Below are positions 44,480 to 56,165 of a stretch of 64,000 bases of DNA, one piece after another. The position numbers and the translations under genes were made by a program. The DNA lies in NCBI RefSeq assembly GCF_900497805.2, contig NW_020954588.1:14952787-15016786 (forward strand), written 5' to 3'. Within the stretch, counting starts at the first letter, position 1; every line of letters begins with the position of its first letter. The stretch comes from Vombatus ursinus (Eukaryota; Chordata; Mammalia; Diprotodontia; Vombatidae). The notes beneath the pieces were generated by a model. The model was not told where the DNA came from and did no database searches. It saw only the letters and a program-made list of their open reading frames with translations.

Positions 44480-44751
44480 ATGATCCCCAATAAGGAAACA
44501 ATTTTTTCTTATCCTCTGAGACTTCCTGTAGTGGACTTATAAAAGTGCTAGCACAGATTTCTGGGCTGGAGTTCCCAAACTGGGTCTTACACTAAAGAGT
44601 TTATTGTATGGATAGTAGAAAGAGTGAGGGGGAATGAAAGTCAGGTGAGATTTCTTTATGACCAAACACCATCACTCTTTGAAGTCTGGTTTCCCAGGTA
44701 GCATCCTTTCTGTGTCTGTGTTTGTTCTTTTGTGTTTTATGTGGCCATGAG
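44480..44751. mobile_element. Unclassified 272-bp repeat inserted in L2 (empty-site relative of 42250-43080)
   Basis: It matches 42250-42320 joined to 42887-43080 without the LTR that separates them there. The flanks TGAAAGTAAAG (44469-44479) and TGAAAGTGAAG (44752-44762) look like an 11-bp target duplication. On the minus strand it contains AATAAA near its middle, so it could be part of an LTR, but I cannot classify it. Confidence 0.65.
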
Positions 44752-44762
44752 TGAAAGTGAAG

Positions 44763-44900
44763 ACAGTCTCCACCATCAAAGAACTTATATTCTAATCAGG
44801 GGAGACAACATATGAAGGGGAAAGGTGGTCAGGGAAGAGTATTTTCATTTGGGAAATTATAGAGATGACTAGTGGAGTCATAGAGAAGTAGGGTGACAGA
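44763..44900 (-). mobile_element. L2 3' segment, right part
   Basis: CCATCAAAGAACTTATATTC and CAGGGAAGAGTATTTTCATT, continuing the reversed L2 at 44405. Confidence 0.6.
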
Positions 44901-45058
44901 AGCTTGCCAGTAGCATTGATAGTATTGATTTGATTACGGTTTGGGGAAGCAATAAATGACAGCTTTGGTGGCTGAGAGGTGCCCCAACTGTGATGCAGCC
45001 TTAGGAGCCTCTGCCCAGGATCTGTGCATTGCCTAAACTTCTACCTATAACTTCTTCT

Positions 45059-45246
45059 GAGGGCCATCTCCAGTCGTCCTGATCTATATCTGGCCACTGG
45101 ACCCAGATGACTCTGGAGGAGAAAGTGAGGCTGGTGACCTTGCACAGCCGTCTCTCACTCAAATCTAAGTCACTTGGAAGTCATGGTATCACCTTCCTGA
45201 TGTCATGGTCCTCTTTGAGAACAAAGGACAAACAACAACAAAAATA
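45059..45246 (+). mobile_element. RTE-type repeat with AAC tail
   Basis: GGCCATCTCCAGTCGTCCTG, then TGATGTCATGGTCCTCTTTG, then AACAACAACAAAA. It is about 85 percent like 36426-36597 by eye. Confidence 0.7.
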
Positions 45247-45584
45247 ACTTATGACTTCTATCTCTGCAGATCTTGGCTTTGTAAAAAGCCACCATTCAAT
45301 GCCTCCCCACAACCTCAAAGCAAATTTTTGTAACTTTCTTAATACATTTACTATTTATTTCTATTAAGTTATTTGTGCATGGATTGTATCATCCGAGTAG
45401 ATTGTAATTTTACTTAAGAAATGATTATTGAGTTGAGTTAATTCTCCCTGCAATATTTGTCCTTTTCAAAGGGAAGCCTCTTTAAGCTGAATAAATTTCA
45501 GTCAAACTATAGAGAAACATATGCATTGGCAGAAGTTTATCACACAGACCAGTCTACTCTGCCCTCAAGTTAGTTCGATGAAGC

Positions 45585-45782
45585 CAGGTCTTTCTTGTGT
45601 GGGTCATGGACTTCTTTGGTAGTCTAGTGAAATCTTTGGACTCCTTTTCAGAATAAAAAAGGAAGGAAATGCTAAATTTCATCTAAAGATTAATGAAAAG
45701 AGAGATATAATTTTTTTTCCTATTCAAGTTCACAGACCCCCTAAAACTAATTAGGCCCATGACCCCAAGTTAAGAACTCCAG
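45585..45782. mobile_element. hAT-type MITE, reverse of the family at 23800
   Basis: It starts CAGGTCTTTCTTGTG and ends AAGAACTCCAG. Inside are GGAAATGCTAAATTTCATCT and TTCACAGACCCCCTAAAA, reversed phrases of the 23.8-kb copy. Confidence 0.7.
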
Positions 45783-46559
45783 TCTTACACAATTTTTGTT
45801 TTTCATAGCTTCTTCTTTTTCTTTACTCTGGACTCACACATTTTCTAACAGCTGTGAATCTGAGGGCTAGGGATAAACCAGTGGAAGAACATTTCTTTGT
45901 TTGGGGTAACCTTTATCATCACCCTGAATAACATGTGCAGATTCTTCCTTTCCTCATTTTTAATGTACAATCTGCTCTTCCTAATGAAGTGTTTAAAGAA
46001 CAGAAAAGAATTTTTTAAAATGTGTCATCTCTTCCTGGTTGACTTGTCCCCAAAGAGAGAAAGTAAAATCAACAAGGAGATAGCAATAAAGATATTTTGA
46101 AATGGGAGAAGGAAAAAGGTTTTGTACATTAACAATTTTTTTTTGTCATAAGCTTAGCAACCATTCAGAAATACAAATAACCAATTATACCTACAAAACA
46201 AGGAATTTAATCTCACATAAATCCTGTGGAAACAGACAAAGTTCCTCACTGCACCTTTTAGAAATATTAAGCAAGCACTTTAAAATTATCTTAGTCTGAA
46301 GGCTTGGACTAATCAGAAGAAGAAACCTTTATTACTCTTTAACTATCAGTTCTGAATCAATGTCCTGCTCCCCTCTTTCCAAATCAAATACATGAAGGAT
46401 TCATCTCTTGATGTAATTAGGATGGTGGCCAAGCAAGAATAATCAAGGGGCCTTTGACTGACCCACCTCAAGGGATGAGAGTAATGAATCATCTCTTTGT
46501 CCATTTCCTGAAGGAACTGGGATATTGATCAAAAGCAGCAAATCTCTTTGACCACTTCA

Positions 46560-46685
46560 TGTCACCATTAGATAGTAAGTTTCTTGAAAGGGAGGACTAT
46601 TCTTTGTCTTTTTTTTTTTAAGTATTCTTATGGCTTAGCACAGTGTATGGCACCATAATATGCACTTAATAAATGTTAGTTGACT
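46560..46685 (+). mobile_element. L2 3' end
   Basis: AGTAAGTTTCTTGAAAGGGA, then TTAGCACAGTGTATGGCACC, then ACTTAATAAATGTTAGTTGA. Confidence 0.75.
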
Positions 46686-48044
46686 CACTTATCGATCTAT
46701 AACTAGCTGCAGGAGAATCTTTGAAAGGAATGGTCAAGGAAGAATGTGTGGTTTTGGGAGGATGATTCTCAAGAGATATTCTGGAGAGATCAAAGAACTA
46801 TTTTCTATTAGATGAAGTAGAATGTTAAATCTAAACTGTGACATATTGTGGGATTTTTCTTGTTCTTTGTTTAAAAATCCTCTAAATGTTACTTCAAAAA
46901 TATCTGTTAGAGACGTCGGAGGACATGAGGGGACTCTGCCAGTTTGGACATGTCTTTCCAAGCAGAAAAATACTTTAGTTTGGAATAGTGTCAAATTAAT
47001 TAAAATTGTTTCAGGCAGGATTGTACCCAAAACACAGACCACTGTATTCAAATCCTCAGCATTTAGCACCAGACAAATTAACACAAAGCAATCAGAAATG
47101 TGTTTTCTTTTACCTTACTTTTTTTTATTATGAATTTGTCAAACATCAACAAACACAAATATTTCCATAGAGAAGAGAAAAAGAGGACTGTATCTGAAAC
47201 TATATAAGCTACTATGTAGCTTTTTATTATTTTTAAGTATAGAATATATTTGACGAGGTTGTGCTAACTCTGCCTTACTTGCCTCTCTTCCCTTCTGAAC
47301 TCCATTCTGTTGAGAAAATGCTACAAAGGTGACTCAAGTTCAGATCACTGAACCCTAAAAAGGGTTTTAGCAAATTCCTGCCTTTGGGAAAGTAAAGGCA
47401 ACCACATAACCATATTCTGCAGTTTTCTTATTTTCTCTGTTCCCTTTTCAAGGTGGTTGGAGGTGACATTACCTTTGGCTTTCTTTTCTTTTTTATATAT
47501 CATAACAGAAATATTTATTATTACATTTGTACTATATCACAATTACATACTATTATATAATATATTATCATAAATATTGATATTCCTCATGTAGTCAATG
47601 GTGCTGCTACATATAGTACTGGTTCAACTAATAGAATGAGAGGAAGAGCTAAAACCACTAAGGCAGAAAGGAGCTTATTGAAAGATCGTCAAGCCCAGGG
47701 ATAGTGAGACAAGACTGTAGCTACTTGATGCTCAGCTCAATGATTAATACCTGTAACTTTTTTTTTTTTACTAAAATTAACTAATAACTTTGGTTACCTT
47801 TGAAGTTAAATTGCCCCCTTAAATTGATTTCAGAGTATTTCTAGGGAGGCAGAGAGTTGAAAAAAGAAATATGTATATATGCATATATATGTATACATAT
47901 ATACACATACATAACGTGTGTGTTTCCACCAAAAAATAATGAAACAAAATGGAATTTTTATACCATTTTAAAATTGAATTTTTACTACTATTCCATTATA
48001 GTACTGTGGCATGGCAAGTGTGTCTGCCACAAGTCTCTCTCCAC

Positions 48045-48950
48045 TTCAGTTCATCCATCCTTCATTTAGCTGCCAAAAGTGATCTTCCCAATGTTCACAT
48101 CTCACCACAGCATTCCTGTTCAATAAACTCCACAGCTCCCTTATCACCTCCAGAATCAAATGTATAATCCTTTGTCTGGCATTCAAAGCCCTTCATAACC
48201 TGTCCCCTTTGTTCTATTTCCAGTCTTCTTATACCTTACATTGCTCTACCCTTCAACCGATCCCCTCACCATGTACTCTATCAACTAGTGGTACAAGGGG
48301 TTCCTTGCTGCTCTCACATAAGACACTTCATCTCTCAACCTGGTCATTTTTGTTGGTTCTCCCCCATGCTTGGAATGGTCTCCTTCCTCATCTCCACACA
48401 ATGGCTTCCCTGGCTTCCTTCAAGTCACTACTAAAATATCACCTTCTATAAGAAGCTTTTCCTTACCTCTCTTAATTCTAGTGCCTTCACTCTGTTGATT
48501 ATTTCCAATTTATCCTGTTTTTAATTTGTTTGTACATATTGTTTGCTTATAGTTGCCTCCATTAGATTGCGTGCTCCTTGGAGGTGTTGTTGTTCAGACT
48601 TTTTTTAGTCTAGTCATATCTGACTCTTCATGACCCCATTTGGGGTTTTCTTGGCAAAGATATTGAAGTGGTTTGCCATTTCCATCTCTAGCTCATTTTA
48701 CAGATGAAGAAATTGAGACAAATAGCATTAAGTGACTTGCCCAGGGTCATACAGCTAGTGAGTGCCTGAGGCTGGATTCGAATTCAGGGAGATGAGTCTT
48801 CCTCATTCTGAGCCTAGTGCTCTATGCATTATGGCACCACCTACCTGCCTTCTTTGAGGGTAGGGACTGTCTTTTCCCTTTCTTTGTATCCCCAACACTT
48901 GGCATAGTTCTTAGCACATAGTAGGCCCTTAATAAATGTTTCTTGACTGA
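48045..48950 (+). mobile_element. L2, long 3' copy split by a SINE
   Basis: This is the best L2 in the window. It has CAAAGCCCTTCATAACCTGT, CATGCTTGGAATGGTCTCC, TTCCTTCAAGTCACTACTAA and AATTCTAGTGCCTTCACTCT. After the nested SINE it continues GGGTAGGGACTGTCTTTTCC to CTTAATAAATGTTTCTTGAC. Confidence 0.85.
48585..48851 (-). mobile_element. SINE with BovB/RTE-like tail nested in L2
   Basis: GTTGTTCAGAC, CTTGGCAAAGATATTGAAG and the reverse CORE body, ending CACCACCTACCTGCC. The near-duplicates CTTGGAGG (48577-48584) and CTTTGAGG (48852-48859) flank it. Confidence 0.9.
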
Positions 48951-49009
48951 CTGCAGAACTGTTAGAATGAAAAGAAAAATACAAAAAAAAGTGCAAATGA
49001 CTGTTTTTG

Positions 49010-49130
49010 GCTCAAAGAACTGGAAGAGGCCTCAGAAATTACTTAGTCGAACCCTTCCAATTTTGTACAGGAGAAAGCTGATGTCTAGAGAGGTTAGGGA
49101 ACTTGTCCTGAGTCACACAGCTAGTCAAGT
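49010..49130 (-). mobile_element. CR1/L3- or MIR-like fragment
   Basis: GAACTGGAAGAGGCCTCAGA, then CTAGAGAGGTTAGGGAACTT, then CACACAGCTAG. Confidence 0.45.
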
Positions 49131-49739
49131 ATCAGGAATGATGTTCTTTATAATTATTGCAACTTTTCATTTATTTTGATCCATTGAATTTTGTTTCTTC
49201 CTTCTATGAAAGTGTGAAATAGATGCTGTGTTTTCAAGCTAGATTGAAAATTGTGGGGAGTGTTTGTTGTGGTTTACAGGAAGCAGAAAAAAAATTAATT
49301 ACTAGAAGCTGTGCATCATAAATCTAAGTTTGCACAGCTGTCTTCCTATTCAATGAGAAGGAAAATAGGAGAAATTTTTTTTCAGAAAAGCACCCTAAAA
49401 ATAGTTTTACAAGAGCCCAGATTTTCTGATTTGTTTGAAAATAGTAACAGTAAAATAGAGCTAAAACACAATTTATTTAGATGACTAGTGATAACTGATA
49501 AGAAATAACCAAGGTCCATTTAGTAGTTTTTAAGATTTTTTTTTTAGAAAGAAAGTAAGAGTCATCTGCAATTCGACAGATTTATCGAGCACTTGCAAGT
49601 TGTAAGGTGCTACACTACTCAGTGATTTAAGTACCAGTATGAAGAAACCACAATCCTTGGCCTTAGGAAGCTTACAATTTAGAAGGGGAGATAAGTGGGG
49701 TACAAATAGCTATAGCCCAAAATGCATGAAATTTTATAA

Positions 49740-49905
49740 CTTACAGAATCTCAGGGTTGAGAGAGAGCTCAAAGGCCATCTACTCCAACATATCTTCCAT
49801 AACTTCTCTGCAGTGTATATATTTATGTACCTGATAAATTGACATCCAGTCTATGTCTGAAGAACTCCAGTGAGGAGAACCTTTGGTTTGAACCTCCACA
49901 AGGGT
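49740..49905 (-). mobile_element. CR1/L3-like fragment
   Basis: AGCTCAAAGGCCATCTACTC, then GACATCCAGTCTATGTCTGA, then GAACTCCAGTGAGGAGAACC, the usual antisense CR1/L3 order. Confidence 0.55.
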
Positions 49906-50364
49906 TGCTTCTCTAGACTGTGACTGGGGCAGGCTGGAAATAGGAACTATGGTCTGAGAAGATATTGCCTTTACTTGGGCTCATAGGCTCACCTTCCCGT
50001 TGGTGGCAATTGGTTGATGGTTGGTGGTGGTGGTGGGGATGGTGGGCCTGCTTTCTAATGGGGTTGCTCCACTCAATGGTGGTTGCAGCCTCTAGGCTGG
50101 AAGCAGGACTGGTGGTCTGGCCTTATCAGATGGGTAGAATTTCAATGGTTCAATAACCTTTTGATTGGGGACTAGAGGGTAGAGCAAAAAATTCCGCCCT
50201 CCCCTCCCAAGCCTCTCTTTTTAGAGGGCTCAGATTTTCTGACTATCTCTTCATTTCCCACCAGCTCTTCTGCTTTGTTTTGACTTAAACATCATCCGCC
50301 CTCATGGTACATATCTTCCCATGCCCCCATTCTCTTTCAGTTTTCTTCTGTGTATTGTCTTCCC

Positions 50365-50490
50365 CAGCAGATTGTAAGCTACTTGAGGGCAGAGACTGTA
50401 TTCTTTTTTTCTTTTTTGTATCCCTAGCTCTTAGCACAGTGCCTGGCACTTTATAAATAGTAAGCACCTAATAAATGTTGATTGACTACT
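50365..50490 (+). mobile_element. L2 3' end
   Basis: TTGTAAGCTACTTGAGGGCA, then TTAGCACAGTGCCTGGCAC, then CACCTAATAAATGTTGATTG. Confidence 0.82.
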
Positions 50491-50725
50491 AACTAGAAAT
50501 GGAAGTGGGGTGGGAAAAATCATAGAAAGAGCACGTCATAGAGAGAATCATGTGAGCAAAGGGAAAAACCTGGACGTTTCTCTCCTTCCCTTGTTTCCAT
50601 AACACTATTTCTTGCTGGGTCTTCGCCATCTTCCTGAAAATTAGCACTTGGTCTCCTTTGGCTCATTCCCTACCCCTCATACGTCAGAAATGTTGAAGGG
50701 AAGATTCCTGGATAAAGAGGGCCAG

Positions 50726-50925
50726 AATGGTGCTATAGAACACTGGACTTGAAGTCAGCGGGACCGGGTCCCAAATACTGCTTCAGACAATTACTAGTGT
50801 ATGACCCTAGGCAAATCTCCTAATCTCTCTATAATACAGTTTTCTCATCTGAAAAAAGGAGATAGTGTAGGCTCATTGGCCTTTGAGGTCCCTTCCAGAT
50901 CTAAATACAGGTTACTTTCAAAATG
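50726..50925 (+). mobile_element. MIR/CORE-SINE
   Basis: GAACACTGGACTTGAAGTCA, then GCAAATCTCCTAATCTCTC, then GGTCCCTTCCAGATCTAAAT. Confidence 0.72.
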
Positions 50926-51039
50926 TTAGTGTAGCTTTAAGCTATAGTAGCTTAATTTAGACAGTTTGGACATCCTATATGTGATCTTATGAATTTAGAT
51001 TAGATAGTGTTTCAGATTCCTTCCAACTCAAAGTTTGTA

Positions 51040-51800
51040 CAATGTCATAAGATTACTTTGACAGCTATATGTAGAACGGAATAGAATGGAGAAGAGATTG
51101 GAGGCCAAGAGTTCTGTTAGAAAACCACTAAAATAATCCAGGTGAGATGTAATGAGAGCCTAAAAGAAGGTGGTTGCAGTGGAAATTACAGGATAGATGC
51201 AAGATATACTAAGGAGTTATGGTGGATAACATCTGGCAAATGATTGGATGGGGGGAAGAAAGGTGGGTAAAGTCAAAGATGGCTCTAGGGTTTCAAGTTT
51301 GGGAGATTGGTGATGCTATTAACAGACATAGGGAAACCAAGAGAAGGAATGAAAAGCCTTTGAGGGAATGACATGAGTTTAATTTTAGCCATGTTGAGTT
51401 TAAGGTGCTGTTGGGACATATAAGTGGAGATATGCTGCAGGTAATTCCAATTTATTCAGTCTGTAATTAAGAAGAGTGGTCAGGGCAGCTAGGTGGCGCA
51501 GCAGATCGAGGTCGGCGTTGGAGTCAGGAGGACCTGAGTTCAAATTTGGCCCCTCAGACACTTGACACTTACTTGCTATATGACCCTGGGCAAGTCATTT
51601 AACCTCAATTGCCTCACCAAAAGGCAAAAAAAAGAAGAAGAAGAAGAAGAGTGGCCAGGCCTTGAAATATTTGTAGAAGTTGTGCATATCAAGGATATAA
51701 CTGAAACTATGAGGAGTATAGAAATTGTCAAAGAAAAATTTGGAGAAAGAATAGAAGGGAGGGCTTAAGAGAAGTCTTGGCTAACATCAACATGTAAGAG
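51040..51800 (-). mobile_element. L2, internal region, split by a SINE
   Basis: CCAGGTGAGATGTAATGAGA and CATGTTGAGTTTAAGGTGCT are reversed L2 phrases. The L2 continues after the SINE at 51660. Confidence 0.68.
51485..51644 (+). mobile_element. MAR1/WSINE-type SINE nested in L2
   Basis: GCAGCTAGGTGGCGCAGCAG head, CORE tail and an AAG-rich end. A 15-bp target duplication with one mismatch flanks it (51470-51484 and 51645-51659). The AAG repeat may have grown from the duplication's own AGAAGAG. Confidence 0.92.
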
Positions 51801-52014
51801 AGAGAAGAAGAGGAACCAATGAAACAGTAATCTATTAATATTCAGAAAGGGAACGAGAAGTCTTCAATTATAAAATGTATTTCTGTAAAAAATAACCACT
51901 TTTTAGCAGAGGTATAACTAGGGCAGGGCAATAAGACCTTTGCCCTAGGGCACTGAATTTAGAGTACTGGTAGCACTTGTAGTCCTTCAGCGGTATAAAA
52001 ACAGAGTTTAGCAC

Positions 52015-52267
52015 GTAGTTTTGTTGTCGTTCAGTCGTGTCCAACTGTTTGTGATGCCATTTGGGGGTTTCTGGGGCAAAGATAATGGAGTGGCTTGTCA
52101 TTTCCTTCTCCAGTTCATTTTGCAGATGAGGACACTGAGGCATACAGGGTGTAGTGACTTGCCCAGGGTCACATAGCTAGTAAATGTCTTAAGGCAGATT
52201 TGAACTCAGGTATTCCTGAGGCCCATTCCAGGCCCAGCACTCTAACCACTGCACCACCTAGCTGCCC
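52015..52267 (-). mobile_element. SINE with BovB/RTE-like tail
   Basis: GTTGTCGTTCAGTCGTGTCC and CAAAGATAATGGAGTGGC, ending CACCACCTAGCTGCCC. The target duplication TTTAGCAC lies at 52007-52014 and 52268-52275. Confidence 0.92.
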
Positions 52268-52514
52268 TTTAGCACCTCAAGAATAATTTGTTAAAACAGG
52301 AAACCATCAGATAATAGGCTGGGGTGAGTTTCTTCCCTGTCTAATCTGTCCTTTCTACTCTCTTCACAGTGATTGGGAGTTTTTATCTCCTTATTTTACC
52401 CCCTTTTCTTAATTAAAGATATTCTTCATGCCTTTTACCCCAAGTACAATTCATAGTCCTCAACATAGGTGCAAACATTCCTAGTTATAATTCTACCTGT
52501 CAGCAAACTCCAAT

Positions 52515-52640
52515 TTCCATTAATCAATCAATAAGTATTTATTAGGTGCCCTCTATGTGCCAGAGACTGTGGTGGGAGCTGGGTGTACAAATGCAAAAGT
52601 GAGATGGGCCCGATTCCCCAAGTGTTCACATTCTACTGGA
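52515..52640 (-). mobile_element. L2 3' end
   Basis: AATAAGTATTTATTAGGTGC, then TGTGCCAGAGACTGTGG, then GTTCACATTCTACTGG. Confidence 0.72.
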
Positions 52641-52667
52641 ATAATTTGTTTCAAGACCACTGTCCTA

Positions 52668-52816
52668 TTCTTTTTTTTTTTTGGAGGCAATTGGGGTTAA
52701 GTGACTTGCCCAGGGTCACACAGCTGGTAAGTGTTATGTGTCTGAGGTTGGATTTGAACTCAGGTCCCCTTGACTCCAGGGCCAGTGCACTATTCACTGC
52801 ACCACCTAGCTACCTC
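52668..52816 (-). mobile_element. MAR1/WSINE-type SINE
   Basis: Poly-T, then GGAGGCAATTGGGGTTAAGT and the full reverse body, ending GCACCACCTAGCTACCTC. Confidence 0.92.
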
Positions 52817-53085
52817 TTGTTCTAGTCTTGATTTGAAATAAAGGTGTGCTGCAACATTATAATCTTAGAATAAACATCAAATATGAACATAGCATAATCC
52901 ACGAACAAAAACAATTTACTCATCATGGATATTAGAACTGAGTCGATTAATTGTAGTACAATTTATCTGCTTTTAGTGTAGTCTCAAATATCTGAGTCAT
53001 GCTACAGAGCAACACATGTGACATTTGTGTGGCAATTATAAAAACAAACCAGTTCCTGGAAGTCCAATTAATTTATCCTTTACCT

Positions 53086-53171
53086 ATATATATATATATA
53101 TACATACACATACACATATGTATATATGTATGTATATATGAATAATACACGCACACACATATATATATATG
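53086..53171. repeat. TA/CA microsatellite
   Basis: Alternating TA, CA and TG units. Confidence 0.9.
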
Positions 53172-53624
53172 AAATTCTGTTTGTGACTTTAACAGGGATT
53201 ACAACCAGCTCTGTCATAACAATCTGGATGTGGTTCCATAATGTCAAAAGGTTATTATTACCCAGCAGATTACTTTTGCAAAGCAATTTATATTTGAAAA
53301 AACCCTACCCCATCTGTTTCTACCATACAATGTCCATGTTACATAATGGAATGAAGTAGAAATAACACCCCAGCAAAGGTCTTCTGGGCAATGGAAGAAG
53401 TAAGCCAGTACCTGAAGGCCTGCCAGCACAATAAAATATTTATAACTGGTATGACATTCTGTTAGAAGGAGGCAAGAGGAGACTTGTGTGCTGAGCCATC
53501 AGAGCCTCCCATAGCCTTTGCATTCTAGGTTAGGACCTTTGGGAAAGGACCTTGGAAGAAAAGCAAAGGTGTAGTTTAAGTGCATGCAATATTAGACAAT
53601 AAACACTCAAAGCAGAAGAGGGAA

Positions 53625-53690
53625 GGGAATAAACATGTACATAGCACCTACTGTGTGCTAGGCACTGTGATACATGCTTTTTTTTTTTTT
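53625..53690 (-). mobile_element. MIR/L2-type fragment
   Basis: CACCTACTGTGTGCTAGGCA and CTGTGATACATGC, then a T run. Confidence 0.5.
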
Positions 53691-53759
53691 TACAAATATC
53701 TTATTTGTAAGAAGAGTCATGTTTAAAATTTCCATTAATTTTACATTATTAAGCTTTCT

Positions 53760-53852
53760 ACAGGCTGTTCCCCATGTGTGGAAATGGTCTTTCTCTTTAC
53801 TTAGAGCTTTGCTCCCTTCAAGTGCCACCTTTTTCTAGAAGCCTTTCCTGAT
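53760..53852 (+). mobile_element. L2 fragment beside the polypurine tract
   Basis: GTTCCCCATGTGTGGAAATG, then CTTCAAGTGCCACCTTTTTC, then AGAAGCCTTTCCTGATAT. Confidence 0.6.
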
Positions 53853-54122
53853 ATGAAGCGGGGAAAGTAGGGAAGGGGAAATAGGGGAAAGAGAAAGGGA
53901 AGATGGTAGAGAAAAGGGGGAAGGAGAAAAGAAGTTAGGGGAAGAGAAAGCGTGAAAGGGGAGGGATGAAGGAAAGAGACAGAGACAGATGATGGAGGAA
54001 GAAAAGGGAGGGATAAAGAAAGCAAGGAGAGAGCAGGAGGGAAGGGATAGGGATGAGAGAGAGAGGGGAGGAGGGGGAAAGGGAGAGGTTGGAGAGAGAA
54101 GGGGATAAAGAAGGAGAGAAAC
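53853..54122 (+). repeat. Polypurine (GGA/GAA-rich) tract, about 270 bp
   Basis: The plus strand is almost only G and A, with just a few scattered C and T. The Pro/Ser/Leu-rich frames seen on the minus strand are artefacts of this composition. Confidence 0.92.
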
Positions 54123-54334
54123 CCATTTAGTGTGTACATTATTTCTCAAAAGGCAATGTTTACTTTTTCTTCTTAGCACTAATTCTAAGGGGAAAAAAGC
54201 CTTGAGGGCAGAGGAGAGCTAGGAAGTGTCTTATGTGGAGGAGGGAAATGTCTTTGGTGACCTTCATTTCTGAGTCATTTTGTTAAGTGGAAAAATGTTG
54301 AATAGAATGAAGTGCTTTGCCAGCAGGGCCAGAT

Positions 54335-54610
54335 AATAAACAATAGTTGAAGTTCACACAGTGCTTTAGGGTTTGCATAGAACTTTGCATACGTTATCTC
54401 AGTTCTTTTCACATAGTAAGTTCTTAATATTTATTCATTCGTTCACCCATACATCTCATTTGAGCCTTAACACTAACTTTGCGATACAAATGTTATTACT
54501 TCCCCCATTTTAGAGATGAAACTGAAGCTGCTGGTGGAGAAGTAATTTATAAGCAAGTCAGTGTCTAGGAGGGGGTGAATCAAACCTGTCTTCCTCACTC
54601 AAAATCTAGC
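54335..54610 (-). mobile_element. MIR-type SINE
   Basis: CACAGTGCTTTAGGGTTTGC, then GTTATCTCAG and CCATTTTAGAGATGAAACTG, in reverse MIR order. Confidence 0.6.
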
Positions 54611-54664
54611 ACCCTAGACGTTCCTGCCAAGCTGCTTCTGTGATGAGACATTGTATCACTATGG

Positions 54665-54805
54665 GTGAGGTGCAGTGAATATTGAGCTCTGAGCCTGTAG
54701 TCAGAAGATCTGAGTTCAAATTTGGTTTCAAACATTTCCTAGCTGTGTGACCTTGAGCAAGTCACTTAACTGCTGTCTGCCTCAGCTTCCTTCTCTACAA
54801 AATGG

Positions 54806-54837
<32 letters not shown>

Positions 54838-54960
54838 CCTACTTCCTAGAGTTGTTGTATAAAACAATAATTTTTTTAAAAGTTGTATAAAATGAGATAA
54901 TATTTGTAAAGTATTTTGAAAATATTAAAGGGCTACATAAATACTAGCTATTATTATTCT
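54665..54960 (+). mobile_element. CORE-SINE (MIR-like) with internal microsatellite
   Basis: GAGTTCAAATTTGGTTTC, then GAGCAAGTCACTTAACTGC, then CTACAAAATGGGAATAATAA. The repeat at 54806-54836 has grown from the GGAATAATA motif common in this SINE. TTTGTAAAGTATTTTGAAAA follows. Confidence 0.75.
54806..54836. repeat. AAT microsatellite
   Basis: Ten AAT units inside a SINE. Confidence 0.9.
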
Positions 54961-55134
54961 TTGAAGGGTCAATGAGGCTGCAAGAATCCATATCCTCAAT
55001 TTTTCTTCAGGCTTTCACAGACTTGCTTCTTTCAGGGTTTTTTGCTATTTAAAATCACTGATGTCAGACATTAAATTTTAATTTAGAAGTGAAGGAAATT
55101 CCCCTTTGGCCTAAGCCATCATGGTTATGAGAAG

Positions 55135-55480
55135 TCAGACGGCTAACAAGCATTTACTTATTATGTGCCACACTTACTATGTGCTAAGCACTGGAGATAG
55201 TAAGAAAGACAAAATTATGGTTCCTGTCCTTAAGGGAACCCTCATGTTAACGGGGAGAGAACATGTAAATAACTATACTATGCATTGTAAATTAAAATAA
55301 TCTCAGAGGGAATGGTGAGGGAGAGGGCAGGAGGGGTAAAGACTAGGAGAGACCTCTTCCAGAGGTAGGATTTGAGCTGAGTCTCAAAAGAAGTCAGAAA
55401 AACTAGGAGGAGGGGGAGAGGAGAGGAGAGAATTTCAGGAATGGAGGACAGAGTCCAAAGGCTTGTAGTCTGGAGTCAGG
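55135..55480 (-). mobile_element. L2 3' segment
   Basis: CACTTACTATGTGCTAAGCA, then GGTAGGATTTGAGCTGAGTC, then GAATTTCAGGAATGGAGGA. Confidence 0.72.
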
Positions 55481-55954
55481 AGATGACGTACATCCCTTTT
55501 TGCCCTTTATACAGTAAATATCACGGACAGTATAAACATTAAGCCATTATCAACCATTAACTATAGGGTTCCTAATTTCTATTGTGGGTCTACCATCATC
55601 AGAACAAAACCTTTTTAGGAAGAAAAAAACATGGGTGTGACAGGAAGAAATGCCAAAAAAGACAATAAACACCAAGCAAGAAGGGGAGAAAATGTACAAT
55701 TAAGAAAACAGAAGCATTATCTGGGAAAACAACAGTTAGACAAAACACTGGATTAGCTAAATTAATGTTTAAGTTACCGCTAGGCCGGCTGAAATTATTG
55801 ATCTCAATCCAATATTTTAATCAATCCAATATTGTTTGGAGTTGAAATTGCAACTCCAAATGACCACAGCTTCATTCAATATTGAGCAGGAAAATTAGAA
55901 CAAAAGTGGCCTGCTGTTTCTCTTACTCTATTCCATGTCTTCTCCTCCATATTA

Positions 55955-56165
55955 ATAATAATGATGATAGGTAATATTTATATAGAGCCTACTATGCGCC
56001 AGGCACTATGCTAAGAGCTTTACAAATATCTCCTTTGATCCTCACAACAATGATGCAAGGTAGGTGCTATTATTATCCTCATTTTACAGTTGAGGAAACT
56101 GAGGCAAACAGAGGTTAAGTGACTTGCCTAGGGACATATAGTTAGTATGCTGGTAAACACTGAAC
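55955..56165 (-). mobile_element. MIR-type SINE
   Basis: CTACTATGCGCCAGGCACTA, then CCTCATTTTACAGTTGAGG, then GGTTAAGTGACTTGCCTAGG. Confidence 0.8.

Noticed and set aside
53801-54179. Overlapping 112-114 aa Pro/Ser/Leu-rich open frames
   Set aside because: They are read from the minus strand of a polypurine tract, with no start context, conservation or splice signals.
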